Source of the DNA: Actinomycetota bacterium
GTDB taxonomy: Bacteria; Actinomycetota; Actinomycetes; S36-B12; UBA5976
Direction: 5' to 3'
Length of the DNA: 15,395 nt
Assembly: GCA_017853815.1 (NCBI GenBank)
Contig: JAFMIT010000031.1
Location: 1 to 15,395 of the forward strand
The notes under the pieces are model-generated. The model saw only the letters and a list, made by a program, of their open reading frames with translations, was not told the origin of the DNA and did not search any database. This document shows positions 6,970 through 14,060 of this stretch, one piece after another. Position 1 is the first letter of the stretch. The number at the start of each line of letters is the position of its first letter. The position numbers were made by a program, and so were the translations under genes.

Positions 6970-7209
6970 TTAGGAATTTGCCTTGACGTAGTTGACGGCG
7001 TCGCCAACGGTCTTGATGTTCTTGAGCTCTTCGTCTGGAATGCCGACGCCGAGCTTGCTGTCCATCTCCATTGCAATTTCGACCATCGAAAGTGAATCGA
7101 TGTCGAGGTCATCAACGAAAGACTTGTCGAGTTCGATTGCGCTCTCGTCGATACCTGCGATTTCAGCAACGATGCCGCGCAGGGTGTCCAGGATTTCCTG
7201 GTCTGACAT
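6970..7209 (-). CDS. acpP: Acyl carrier protein
   Basis: 79 residues, strongly acidic, with the phosphopantetheine attachment motif D-S-L at residues 38-40 (Ser39) in DLDIDSLSMVE. This small cytosolic protein carries the acyl chain between FAS-II enzymes. The start is ATG 7209 (MSDQEILDTLRG), chosen for its excellent AGGAGG ribosome-binding site 6 bases upstream and for family length. An upstream in-frame extension to 7251 would add 14 unrelated residues. It is preceded by fabH (62-base gap) and followed by fabF (86-base gap). Both gaps hold possible hairpins, while fabD and fabH abut directly. The strong ribosome-binding site and flanking structures fit the high ACP dosage normally needed relative to the enzymes. 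Confidence 0.97.
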   Translation of the reverse strand: MSDQEILDTLRGIVAEIAGIDESAIELDKSFVDDLDIDSLSMVEIAMEMDSKLGVGIPDEELKNIKTVGDAVNYVKANS

Positions 7210-7225
7210 GGGTTTCCTCCTGTTG

Positions 7226-7262
7226 TGGTGTGCTGCACCATCCGTGAACATGTGCCCACGGA
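7226..7262 (-). promoter_or_regulatory. Two small adjacent hairpins in the fabH-acpP gap
   Basis: TCCGTG (7241-7246) pairs with CACGGA (7257-7262) around a 10-base loop. Directly beside it TGGTG (7226-7230) pairs with CACCA (7236-7240) around a 5-base loop. On the minus-strand transcript they lie between the fabH stop and the acpP ribosome-binding site. Each is modest alone; they are listed because they mirror the stronger hairpin on the other side of acpP. Confidence 0.35.
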
Positions 7263-7271
7263 AACTTGTTT

Positions 7272-8285
7272 TTATGGAATTCGTACTACCTGAGCGGCGT
7301 ATGCCAATCCAGCGCCAAAGCCTATGAGCAACGCGAGGTCGCCTGACTTTGCGACACCCTCTTGGCGAAGCCGATCGAGTGCCAGCGGAATCGACGCAGC
7401 AGACGTGTTTCCGGCTGTTTGAATGTCGCGTGCGACGGTCACCGTCTCGGGGAATCCAAGTGCGCGAACCAACGCATCTGTGATGCGCATGTTGGCCTGA
7501 TGCGGAACGAACAATTGAATGTCGTCAGGTGTGAGCCCCGCGACTTCAAGCGCCTCCTTGGCGATCGGTGCCATTTCGCTGACTGCCCAGCGAAAAACCT
7601 TTTGTCCTTGCATGTGCAGGACTGGCCATTTTTCGATTCCAGTCTCTGCGTTTTCTTTCCGCAGCGCATTCCAGTCCGGCAGACAAATGATTGCTTCTGC
7701 TTCTGCGCCATTCGAACCCCAGACAGTCGGTCCGATTCCTGGTTCTTCGCTTGGGCTCACCACGACGGCACCAGCGCCATCCGCGAAGATGAATGCGGTG
7801 CCGCGGTCGTAAGGGTCAGTCCAGTCGGTGAGCTTCTCGACGCCAATCACCAAAACGTTGGTGGCTTGACCGTTGCTGACCAACGAATCCGCGAGACCAA
7901 TGCCGTACGGGAATCCACTGCATGCCGCAGAAATATCGAAAGCGCCAGGATCGACGAGCCCAAGGCGATCGGCGACCAAGACTGCAGCTGAAGGTGTTTG
8001 CAGCGGATGAGAAATCGTGGCGAGGATGACGGCATCGATGTCTGCGCTCGTCAGCCCAGCATCTGCAATCGCACGTTCTGCGGCAGCAGCTGCCATGTCG
8101 ATGATGGAAGTCTCAGCGTCTGCGTGACGACGCTCGATGATGCCGCTGCGTTCGCGAATCCATTCGTCGGACGATTCAATCTTCTCGCAGATTTCATCGT
8201 TCGACACGACCCGCTCTGGACGGAAAACGCCGAGGCCGCTGAGCCGACTAAAGCGTCGTGGGTTGGTGGCGATCGAGGCGGTCAT
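7272..8285 (-). CDS. fabH: 3-oxoacyl-[acyl-carrier-protein] synthase III (KAS III)
   Basis: 337 residues. It performs the first condensation of FAS-II, joining an acyl-CoA primer to malonyl-ACP. The catalytic residues are Cys122 in ISAACSGFPYG, His262 in VPHQANMRI and Asn293 in AGNTSAAS. The N-terminal GLGVFRPERVVSN and C-terminal LLIGFGAGLAYA are typical of the family. Primer choice (acetyl- or branched-chain CoA) cannot be read reliably. The ATG at 8285 immediately follows the fabD stop codon with no spacer. A GAGGAAAG ribosome-binding site lies inside the end of fabD, so translation is probably coupled. Confidence 0.97.
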   Translation of the reverse strand: MTASIATNPRRFSRLSGLGVFRPERVVSNDEICEKIESSDEWIRERSGIIERRHADAETSIIDMAAAAAERAIADAGLTSADIDAVILATISHPLQTPSAAVLVADRLGLVDPGAFDISAACSGFPYGIGLADSLVSNGQATNVLVIGVEKLTDWTDPYDRGTAFIFADGAGAVVVSPSEEPGIGPTVWGSNGAEAEAIICLPDWNALRKENAETGIEKWPVLHMQGQKVFRWAVSEMAPIAKEALEVAGLTPDDIQLFVPHQANMRITDALVRALGFPETVTVARDIQTAGNTSAASIPLALDRLRQEGVAKSGDLALLIGFGAGLAYAAQVVRIP

Positions 8286-9257
8286 CTAGCTTCTTTCCTC
8301 AGCATTATCGGTCGGTGCTGAGGGTACGCGATGGGCGTGCTGCGCCACGAAGTCTGCGAGCAGGTCGAGGTCTGCTGGTGAGGTGATGGGCAACAACTCA
8401 ACTCCTGGCAAGGCGCGCTTGGCGATTCCAGTGAGAGTGCCGCCAGGGAAGAGCTCCACAATGCCTGTGACGCCGATTTGTTGGAAAGTCTCCATGCACA
8501 GGTCCCAGCGCACTGGTGAAGAAACCTGCGAGACAAGGCGTGCGACAAAATCGGCTCCGTCGGTGACGATTTCGCCACCGCGATTTGAGACCAGCTGCAC
8601 TGACGGATTCGACGATGCCATCGCTGTCGAGGTTTCACACACTGCTTCGGTAGCAGAAGCCATGAACTGCGTATGGAATGCGCCAGCCACCTGCAATGGT
8701 CGCACGCGTGCGCCTGTTGGCGGTTCGGCATTGAGAGCGTCAATCTGTTCGAGAGTGCCCGCGGCAACAATCTGCTTAGCGCCGTTTTCATTGGCAGCGA
8801 TCAGACCGTGACGAGTGAGAGTGGTGATGACTTCATCGCGTTCGCCGCCGAGAACGGCAGCCATGCCTGTCTGCACCTGTGCAGCGGCTTCGGCCATCGC
8901 ACGTCCGCGCACAGCGACGAGAGACAAAGCATCTTCGAGGCTCAACACTCCAGTGGCGGCCGCGGCAGTGATTTCGCCAACGCTATGACCAGCGACAGCG
9001 TCAGCATTGAGAACAGGGAATCCGAGGACAGATTCGGCAGCAGCGAGAGAGCCAAGACCTGCCGCCACAATCAGTGGCTGTGCAATCGCGGTATCACGAA
9101 TGGTGTCAGCATCACTCTCGGTGCCGTGCACACGGAGGTCAAGGCCGGTGGCGGCGCTGGCTTTGTCGATGACTGCTGCGAAGGCTGAGTTTTCGAGCCA
9201 CGGGGTCAACATTCCAGGTGTCTGAGATCCCTGACCGGGGGCAACAATGATGAGCAC
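8286..9257 (-). CDS. fabD: Malonyl-CoA:acyl-carrier-protein transacylase
   Basis: 323 residues, normal for FabD, which moves malonyl from CoA to ACP. The active-site GHSVGE motif holds nucleophile Ser92. Arg117 (VRGRAM) binds the malonyl carboxylate, and His195 in GAFHTQFM is the catalytic base. The N-terminal APGQGSQ oxyanion-hole motif is intact. The start is GTG 9257, right before the conserved LIIVAPGQGSQ, with a weak AAGG about 10 bases upstream. It is the first gene of the FAS-II operon, and a 126-base gap separates it from the divergent pirin gene. That gap must hold the operon promoter, but I see no convincing -35/-10 pair on the minus strand. In streptomycetes and mycobacteria a PucR-type regulator usually precedes fabD; it is absent here. 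Confidence 0.96.
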   Translation of the reverse strand: MLIIVAPGQGSQTPGMLTPWLENSAFAAVIDKASAATGLDLRVHGTESDADTIRDTAIAQPLIVAAGLGSLAAAESVLGFPVLNADAVAGHSVGEITAAAATGVLSLEDALSLVAVRGRAMAEAAAQVQTGMAAVLGGERDEVITTLTRHGLIAANENGAKQIVAAGTLEQIDALNAEPPTGARVRPLQVAGAFHTQFMASATEAVCETSTAMASSNPSVQLVSNRGGEIVTDGADFVARLVSQVSSPVRWDLCMETFQQIGVTGIVELFPGGTLTGIAKRALPGVELLPITSPADLDLLADFVAQHAHRVPSAPTDNAEERS

Positions 9258-9371
9258 GGGGGCTAAGCCTTACGAGTTACCCGCGAGTCTCCAAACTGAG
9301 CGTGAAATACGCGCGAAGAGAGGCTGACGCAGGCAATTTTTCTTCTGGAGGCCACTCTCGGCGGACTTGCT

Positions 9372-9377
9372 TAAACT
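9372..9377 (+). promoter_or_regulatory. Putative -10 element of a leaderless promoter for the pirin gene
   Basis: TAAACT (TAnnnT) ends 6 bases before the ATG at 9384, and there is no ribosome-binding site between them. GGCGG (9360-9364) and CCGCC (9379-9383) form a short inverted repeat around the hexamer. No clear -35 is visible. Confidence 0.4.
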
Positions 9378-9383
9378 CCCGCC

Positions 9384-10151
9384 ATGGCTCAAATTCCCGT
9401 AGCTCCCGGTGTCCAGCTCATGCGTAAAGCCGATCGCTTCGCGACGCAGATCAGCTGGCTGGATTCACATCACTGTTTCTCGTTTGGCCAGCACTACGAT
9501 CCAAGTAACACCCATTTTGGATTGTTGCTCGTCAGCAACGACGATGTCGTCAAGCCAGGAACTGGTTTCGAAACGCATCCTCATCGCGATATGGAAATCG
9601 TGACGTGGGTGTTGTCAGGTGCGCTCGTGCATCAAGATTCCGAGGGACACAACGGCATTATTTATCCGGGTCTGGCGCAGCGGATGAGTGCGGGCACAGG
9701 CATTTTGCATTCCGAGAAGAATGACGCATTCACTCTGACTGGCGATCCCGCGCACAACGCGCCCGTTCACTTCATTCAGATGTGGGTTCCGCCGCATGAA
9801 GCGGGCATCAACCCTGGTTACGAACAACTCGACATCAACGACAAACTCGCTGATGGTGGGTTAGCAGTGGTCGCTTCGGGTCTTGCGAAGCACGCGGACG
9901 AACGCGCGATTGCGATTCATCAGAAGTATGCCGCGCTGTATGCCGCACGCATTCCTGCCAACGGCACAGTTCAGCTTCCTGACGCACCGTTCGTCCATCT
10001 GTTTTGTGCAGTCGGCACCGTCGACCTCGAGGGTCAGCCCACATTGACAGCAGGTGACGCTGCTCGAATCAGCGGCGGCGCTGGCCAACGTGTGGTCGCT
10101 GGTCCAGCGGGCGCCGAGATTCTCGTCTGGGAGATGTACGCGACTTTTTAG
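9384..10151 (+). CDS. Pirin family protein
   Basis: 255 residues forming the two-cupin pirin fold. The N-terminal cupin carries the metal-binding set His65 and His67 in FETHPHRDME, and His109 and Glu111 in GTGILHSE. It also has the conserved STHFGLLLVSNDD-like and HFIQMWVPP segments. Pirins bind iron; some act as quercetin dioxygenases, others as redox-sensing modulators of protein partners. A Serratia pirin was reported to bind the pyruvate dehydrogenase E1 component, and a streptomycete pirin to affect acyl-CoA metabolism. Here the gene sits between aceE and fabD and ends inside the aceE stop codon: the plus-strand TAG at 10149-10151 overlaps the minus-strand TAA at 10148-10150. That makes a regulatory tie to pyruvate dehydrogenase an attractive inference. 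The enzyme activity is unproven. Confidence 0.93.
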   Translation: MAQIPVAPGVQLMRKADRFATQISWLDSHHCFSFGQHYDPSNTHFGLLLVSNDDVVKPGTGFETHPHRDMEIVTWVLSGALVHQDSEGHNGIIYPGLAQRMSAGTGILHSEKNDAFTLTGDPAHNAPVHFIQMWVPPHEAGINPGYEQLDINDKLADGGLAVVASGLAKHADERAIAIHQKYAALYAARIPANGTVQLPDAPFVHLFCAVGTVDLEGQPTLTAGDAARISGGAGQRVVAGPAGAEILVWEMYATF

Positions 10152-12886
10152 CCGGCACCTTCGGTGTTGCCTGCATCAGCTGCTGATGCGTCATGCAGTT
10201 GGTAACGATCAACCGCTTCTTGCAAGCGGTGATGTTCGAACTGACCCTGCTTCGCCAATGCGCTGAGTGTCTGAACGACGATGGATTGCGCATCGACGAG
10301 GAAGTGGCGACGTAAAGCGCCACGCGTGTCGGACATGCCCCAACCATCAGTGCCCAAAGCATAGAAATCTTGTGGCACCCATTCGCGAATCTGCTCTTGG
10401 ACAGCGCGCATCCAGTCCGACACTGCAATGACGGGGCCGGGGCGACCTTCCAACTTCTCAGTGACATAAGGCTTGCGGTATTCAGCGTTGGGGTGCAGCA
10501 AGTTGTGACGATCGGCTGCGAGACCATCGCGGCGCAGTTCGTTCCACGACGTCACTGACCACACATCAGCCAACACATTCCACTCTTCGCGCAGAATGCG
10601 CTGAGCTTCGAGAGCCCAGTTGACGCCAACACCTGACGCAAGAATCTGTGCCCGCGCGCCATCGCCGTCACCAGCAGGTGCGTAGAGATGCATGCCTCGC
10701 AAGATGCCGTCTACATCGACGTTCTCTGGCTGTGCAGGTTGGGCGTACGGCTCGTTGTACACCGTGAGGTAGTAGAAGATGTCTTCTGGATGCTCGCCAT
10801 ACATACGACGCAAACCATCGCGCATGATGTGACCGATTTCGAAGGCAAATGCTGGGTCGTAAGCGACCACACCAGGGTTGGTCGCAGCAATCAACATCGA
10901 GTGGCCATCTTCGTGTTGCAGACCTTCGCCGTTCAGCGTCGTGCGACCAGCAGTCGCACCGACAACGAAGCCGCGCACCTTCTGGTCCATCGCGAGCCAG
11001 AAAGAGTCACCTGTGCGCTGGAAACCGAACATCGAATAGAAGATGTAAATCGGCACCATGTTTTCGCCATGCGTGGAGTACGTGGAACCAGCAGCAACAA
11101 ACGACGCGACGGAGCCGGCCTCGTTGATGCCTTCATGCAAGATCTGACCTGCAGTGCTTTCTTTGTACGAAAGCATGAGTTCGCGATCGACTGGCGTGTA
11201 CTGCTGGCCATGAGGTGAGTAGATGCGCAGTGAGGAAAACAGCGAATCCATACCGAACGTGCGCGCTTCGTCAGGGATGATGGGGACGAAGCGAGCACCG
11301 AGGCCCTCAACTCGTACAAGATCCTTGAACAAACGCACGAATGCCATGGTGGTCGCGACTGGCTGATTGCCAGAGCCGCGCTCAGCCACTTCGAACACCT
11401 TGGCTTCTGGTTGTGGCAACGGCGCAGCTGCGGTGCGACGCTCAGGCACGTAACCGCCGAGAGCGCGACGACGTTCGTGCAAGTACTGCATGATCGGGTC
11501 GTCATCCGCTGGTCGGTAGTACGGCGGCAAGTACGGATCGAGCTCATCATCGCTCAAAGGAATGTTCAGCTCGTCGCGGAAACCCTTGAGATCATCGAGT
11601 GAGAGTTTCTTCATTTGGTGAGTTGCGTTGCGACCCTGGAATGAAGGACCGAGCTTCCAACCCTTGATGGTCTTTGCGAGGATGACCGTCGGTTGACCTT
11701 TAGTTTCGGTCGCTTCCTTGTAGGCGGCGTAGACCTTCTTGTAGTCATGGCCACCACGCTGCAAGGCCCACAGTTCGTCGTCAGACAAGTGCTCCACGAG
11801 CTTGGCAACACGAGGATCGCGACCAAAGAAATGTTCGCGCAAGAATGCGCCGTCTTCTGCACGGTACGTCTGATAATCGCCATCGAGGGTGTTGTTCATC
11901 AATTCGATGAGCGCACCATCCACATCGCGTGCCAAGAGATCATCCCAGCCTGAACCCCACACAACCTTGATGACCTTCCAGCCTGCTCCACGGAAAGTGG
12001 CTTCAAGCTCTTGGATGATCTTGCCGTTGCCGCGCACCGGACCATCGAGGCGCTGCAAGTTGCAGTTGATGACGAATGTCAGATTGTCGAGTTTCTCGCG
12101 AGCTGCGAGACCGATGGCGCCCAATGATTCTGGCTCATCGGTTTCGCCGTCGCCGAGGAAAGCCCACACGCGCTGATCGGAGGTGTCCTTGATGCCGCGG
12201 CCATGGAGATAGCGGTTAAAACGTGCCTGATAAATCGCATGCAGCGGTCCAAGACCCATCGACACCGTCGGGAACTGCCAGAACTCGGGCATCAACCGTG
12301 GGTGCGGGTATGAAGGCAGTGAACCGCCGTCGTTGGCATGCGAAAGTTCCTGACGGAAACCGTCCATGCGCTCAGCGCTAATGCGACCTTCGACAAACGC
12401 GCGTGCATACATGCCTGGGCTTGCGTGACCCTGGAAGAACACCTGATCGCCGCCGCCAGGATGATCCTGACCACGGAAGAAATGATTGAAACCAACTTCG
12501 TACAGTGCAGCAGACGATGCATACGACGAAATATGTCCACCGACTCCGACACCGGGGCGCTGGGCGCGATGCACCATGATCGCAGCGTTCCAACGAACAA
12601 ACGCGCGAATGCGACGTTCGTACTCTGCATTGCCAGGGAACTCAGGTTCGTCAGCAGGGGAAATCGTGTTGATGTAGTCAGTGCTGCGAATGATGGGGAT
12701 GCCAACTTCGCGTTCCGAAGCGTGACGCAGCATCTCAAACATCACTTGACGCGCACGATGCACACCGTGCTTGTCGATGAGGGCGTCGAGAGATTCAGTC
12801 CATTCTCGAGTCTCGTCGGGATCGGTATCGACGTACTGGCGAGGAATGGCGGCTGATGCTTGGAGCGACTTCTGCTCGTCGGACAC
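10148..12886 (-). CDS. aceE: Pyruvate dehydrogenase E1 component, homodimeric type
   Basis: 912 residues from GTG 12886, comparable with Escherichia coli AceE (887). E1 decarboxylates pyruvate on thiamine diphosphate and passes the acetyl group to the E2 lipoyl domain, supplying acetyl-CoA. The ThDP/Mg site GDGETDEPES (245-254) and NCNLQRLDGPVRGN (274-287) are intact, as is the FFQGHASPGMYAR region (150-162). The frame begins with TTG at 12901, but AAAGGG 6 bases before GTG 12886 supports the shorter start. E2 and E3 genes are not in the window. It is divergent from DUF3052 across 223 bases that contain a perfect 8-bp inverted repeat. It converges on pirin with overlapping stop codons, so no terminator fits between them. 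Confidence 0.97.
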   Translation of the reverse strand: MSDEQKSLQASAAIPRQYVDTDPDETREWTESLDALIDKHGVHRARQVMFEMLRHASEREVGIPIIRSTDYINTISPADEPEFPGNAEYERRIRAFVRWNAAIMVHRAQRPGVGVGGHISSYASSAALYEVGFNHFFRGQDHPGGGDQVFFQGHASPGMYARAFVEGRISAERMDGFRQELSHANDGGSLPSYPHPRLMPEFWQFPTVSMGLGPLHAIYQARFNRYLHGRGIKDTSDQRVWAFLGDGETDEPESLGAIGLAAREKLDNLTFVINCNLQRLDGPVRGNGKIIQELEATFRGAGWKVIKVVWGSGWDDLLARDVDGALIELMNNTLDGDYQTYRAEDGAFLREHFFGRDPRVAKLVEHLSDDELWALQRGGHDYKKVYAAYKEATETKGQPTVILAKTIKGWKLGPSFQGRNATHQMKKLSLDDLKGFRDELNIPLSDDELDPYLPPYYRPADDDPIMQYLHERRRALGGYVPERRTAAAPLPQPEAKVFEVAERGSGNQPVATTMAFVRLFKDLVRVEGLGARFVPIIPDEARTFGMDSLFSSLRIYSPHGQQYTPVDRELMLSYKESTAGQILHEGINEAGSVASFVAAGSTYSTHGENMVPIYIFYSMFGFQRTGDSFWLAMDQKVRGFVVGATAGRTTLNGEGLQHEDGHSMLIAATNPGVVAYDPAFAFEIGHIMRDGLRRMYGEHPEDIFYYLTVYNEPYAQPAQPENVDVDGILRGMHLYAPAGDGDGARAQILASGVGVNWALEAQRILREEWNVLADVWSVTSWNELRRDGLAADRHNLLHPNAEYRKPYVTEKLEGRPGPVIAVSDWMRAVQEQIREWVPQDFYALGTDGWGMSDTRGALRRHFLVDAQSIVVQTLSALAKQGQFEHHRLQEAVDRYQLHDASAADAGNTEGAG

Positions 12887-12949
12887 GTTCGGCCCTTTCA
12901 ATCAATCTGGCACGGGGTGATGGCCAGTGTGCAAAAACGGTGGGCCAAT

Positions 12950-12979
12950 CTTGGCGTATCAGGGGGAGTTCACGCCAAG
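12950..12979. promoter_or_regulatory. Perfect 8-bp inverted repeat in the aceE/DUF3052 divergent region (candidate operator)
   Basis: CTTGGCGT (12950-12957) and ACGCCAAG (12972-12979) are exact reverse complements with a 14-base spacer. Their centres are 22 bases apart, about two helical turns. A further GCCAA half-site at 12944-12948 makes a second, overlapping palindrome (GCCAA-tc-TTGGC). A weaker pair, CGACAT/ATGTCG, lies at 13027-13053. I found no confident aceE promoter in this 223-base gap. The arrangement fits a regulator site for aceE, but no factor is identified. Confidence 0.45.
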
Positions 12980-13074
12980 CAGGCTCAGAACTTCCGCGTA
13001 CCCCAGCGCCAACCCAAATATCTGTCCGACATGTGAAAGTTACCCAGATGTCGCGCCAAAACCCGCCGTGCCGC

Positions 13075-13103
13075 TTGCAAATCGCGCCGACTGCCTATGA
13101 ACT
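13075..13103 (+). promoter_or_regulatory. Possible promoter of the DUF3052 gene
   Basis: TTGCAA (13075-13080, 4 of 6 to TTGACA), a 17-base spacer and TGAACT (13098-13103) lie exactly 6 bases before the ATG at 13110. There is no Shine-Dalgarno sequence, so a leaderless start is possible. The -10 match is poor. Confidence 0.25.
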
Positions 13104-13109
13104 ACGCCC

Positions 13110-13526
13110 ATGCAATCCGCTGGCGGGCAAACTCTCGCTGAAAGTTTGGGTATCACCTCAGGTTCCATCGTGTTGGAACTCGGTTTTGATGAGGACTCCT
13201 CTGAAGACATTCGCGGCGCCTTTGCTGAGGCCGCGGGTTCAGCCATTGTCGATTTTGAAGACGTCGATGTTGCTGACGTATCGCTCGTCTGGTTCCGCGA
13301 CGGCGACGAAGATCTCATTGACCTCCTCGTCGACGCCATTGCACCGCTCACAGAAACTGGTGTTGTCTGGCTCATGACACCAAAGCCCGGTCGTCCTGGG
13401 CATGTCACACCAGCTGACATTGCGGATGCGGCGCCGACGGCTGGCCTCGCTGTCACACGTACTGTCTCTGCATCACGCGACTGGCAGGGCACTCGCCTCG
13501 TCACTCCGAAGGGCAACCGCCGTTAA
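13110..13526 (+). CDS. DUF3052 family protein
   Basis: 138 residues, acidic and soluble. The family pattern is clear: an N-terminal LAESLGI, then IVLELGFDEDSSEDIR (20-35), VSLVWFRDGDEDLIDLLVDA (57-76), and the C-terminal VWLMTPKPGRPGHVTPADIADAAPTAGL and DWQGTRLVTPK. The function is unknown. In Mycobacterium and Streptomyces the same family lies between aceE and an AhpE peroxiredoxin, as here, so the position is conserved across actinobacteria. The ATG at 13110 has no ribosome-binding site. It is followed after 66 bases by the peroxiredoxin gene on the same strand. Confidence 0.88.
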   Translation: MQSAGGQTLAESLGITSGSIVLELGFDEDSSEDIRGAFAEAAGSAIVDFEDVDVADVSLVWFRDGDEDLIDLLVDAIAPLTETGVVWLMTPKPGRPGHVTPADIADAAPTAGLAVTRTVSASRDWQGTRLVTPKGNRR

Positions 13527-13556
13527 TCGGTAGCTAATTCGCTGCAATCGTTCTAC

Positions 13557-13579
13557 TTCGGTAGTTTTCGCCTACCGAA
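13557..13579 (+). promoter_or_regulatory. Perfect 8-bp stem-loop upstream of the peroxiredoxin gene
   Basis: TTCGGTAG (13557-13564) pairs exactly with CTACCGAA (13572-13579) around the 7-base loop TTTTCGC. It lies between the DUF3052 stop and the AGGAG ribosome-binding site of the next gene, with no U-run after it. It could be an operator for a stress regulator or an intercistronic RNA hairpin. A lone copy of the CGGTAG half lies at 13528-13533. Confidence 0.45.
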
Positions 13580-13592
13580 CGTAGGAGAGAAC

Positions 13593-14051
13593 ATGTCAGA
13601 ACTTGTTGGTCAGGCCGCCCCAGAATTCACTCTTAAGAACTCAAACGGCGACCCCGTGAGCTTGAGCGATTTTCGTGGCAAGAAGGTCGTCTTGGTCTTC
13701 TTCCCTTTCGCTTTCACCGGCACCTGCACTGCAGAGCTCTGCGCTATTCGCGACAACGCCGATGACTTCATCGACGCCGACACTGTCGTGCTCTCGATTT
13801 CATGCGACTCGCACTTCACTTTGCGCAACTTCGCTGAAAAAGAAAACTTCAATCACATCTTGCTCTCTGACTTCTGGCCTCATGGCGAAGTAAGCCGCAA
13901 GTACGGCGTCTTCCTTGAAGAACGCGGCATGTCTACCCGCGGAACCTTCGTCATTGATCGCGAAGGCATCGTCCGCTGGGCCGTCATCACCTCTCCTGCC
14001 GAAGCCCGCAGCACTGCCGACTACCGCGACGCAGTCGCCGCCATCGCTTAG
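13593..14051 (+). CDS. AhpE-type peroxiredoxin
   Basis: 152 residues, thioredoxin fold, reducing hydroperoxides. The peroxidatic motif P-x3-T-x2-C is at Pro38, Thr42 and Cys45 (PFAFTGTC). LLSDFWPHGEVSRKYGVF (90-107) and RGTFVIDREGIVRWA (116-130) match mycobacterial AhpE closely. Unlike Mycobacterium tuberculosis AhpE, which works as a 1-Cys enzyme, this protein has Cys50, five residues after Cys45, the spacing used by the resolving cysteine of BCP/PrxQ. A third cysteine is at 71. A 2-Cys mechanism is therefore possible. The start has a good AGGAG 5 bases before ATG. The neighbours aceE and DUF3052 keep the order known from Mycobacterium. Confidence 0.93.
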   Translation: MSELVGQAAPEFTLKNSNGDPVSLSDFRGKKVVLVFFPFAFTGTCTAELCAIRDNADDFIDADTVVLSISCDSHFTLRNFAEKENFNHILLSDFWPHGEVSRKYGVFLEERGMSTRGTFVIDREGIVRWAVITSPAEARSTADYRDAVAAIA

Positions 14052-14060
14052 TCACTCTGA

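Noticed and set aside
7362..7991. A 209-codon plus-strand open frame
   Set aside because: It is fully antisense to fabH, whose catalytic residues are intact; the Cys/Arg-rich product is typical of a shadow frame.
10933..11550. A 205-codon minus-strand open frame inside aceE
   Set aside because: It is an alternative frame of aceE; the product is Ser/Arg/Cys-rich with no recognisable motif.
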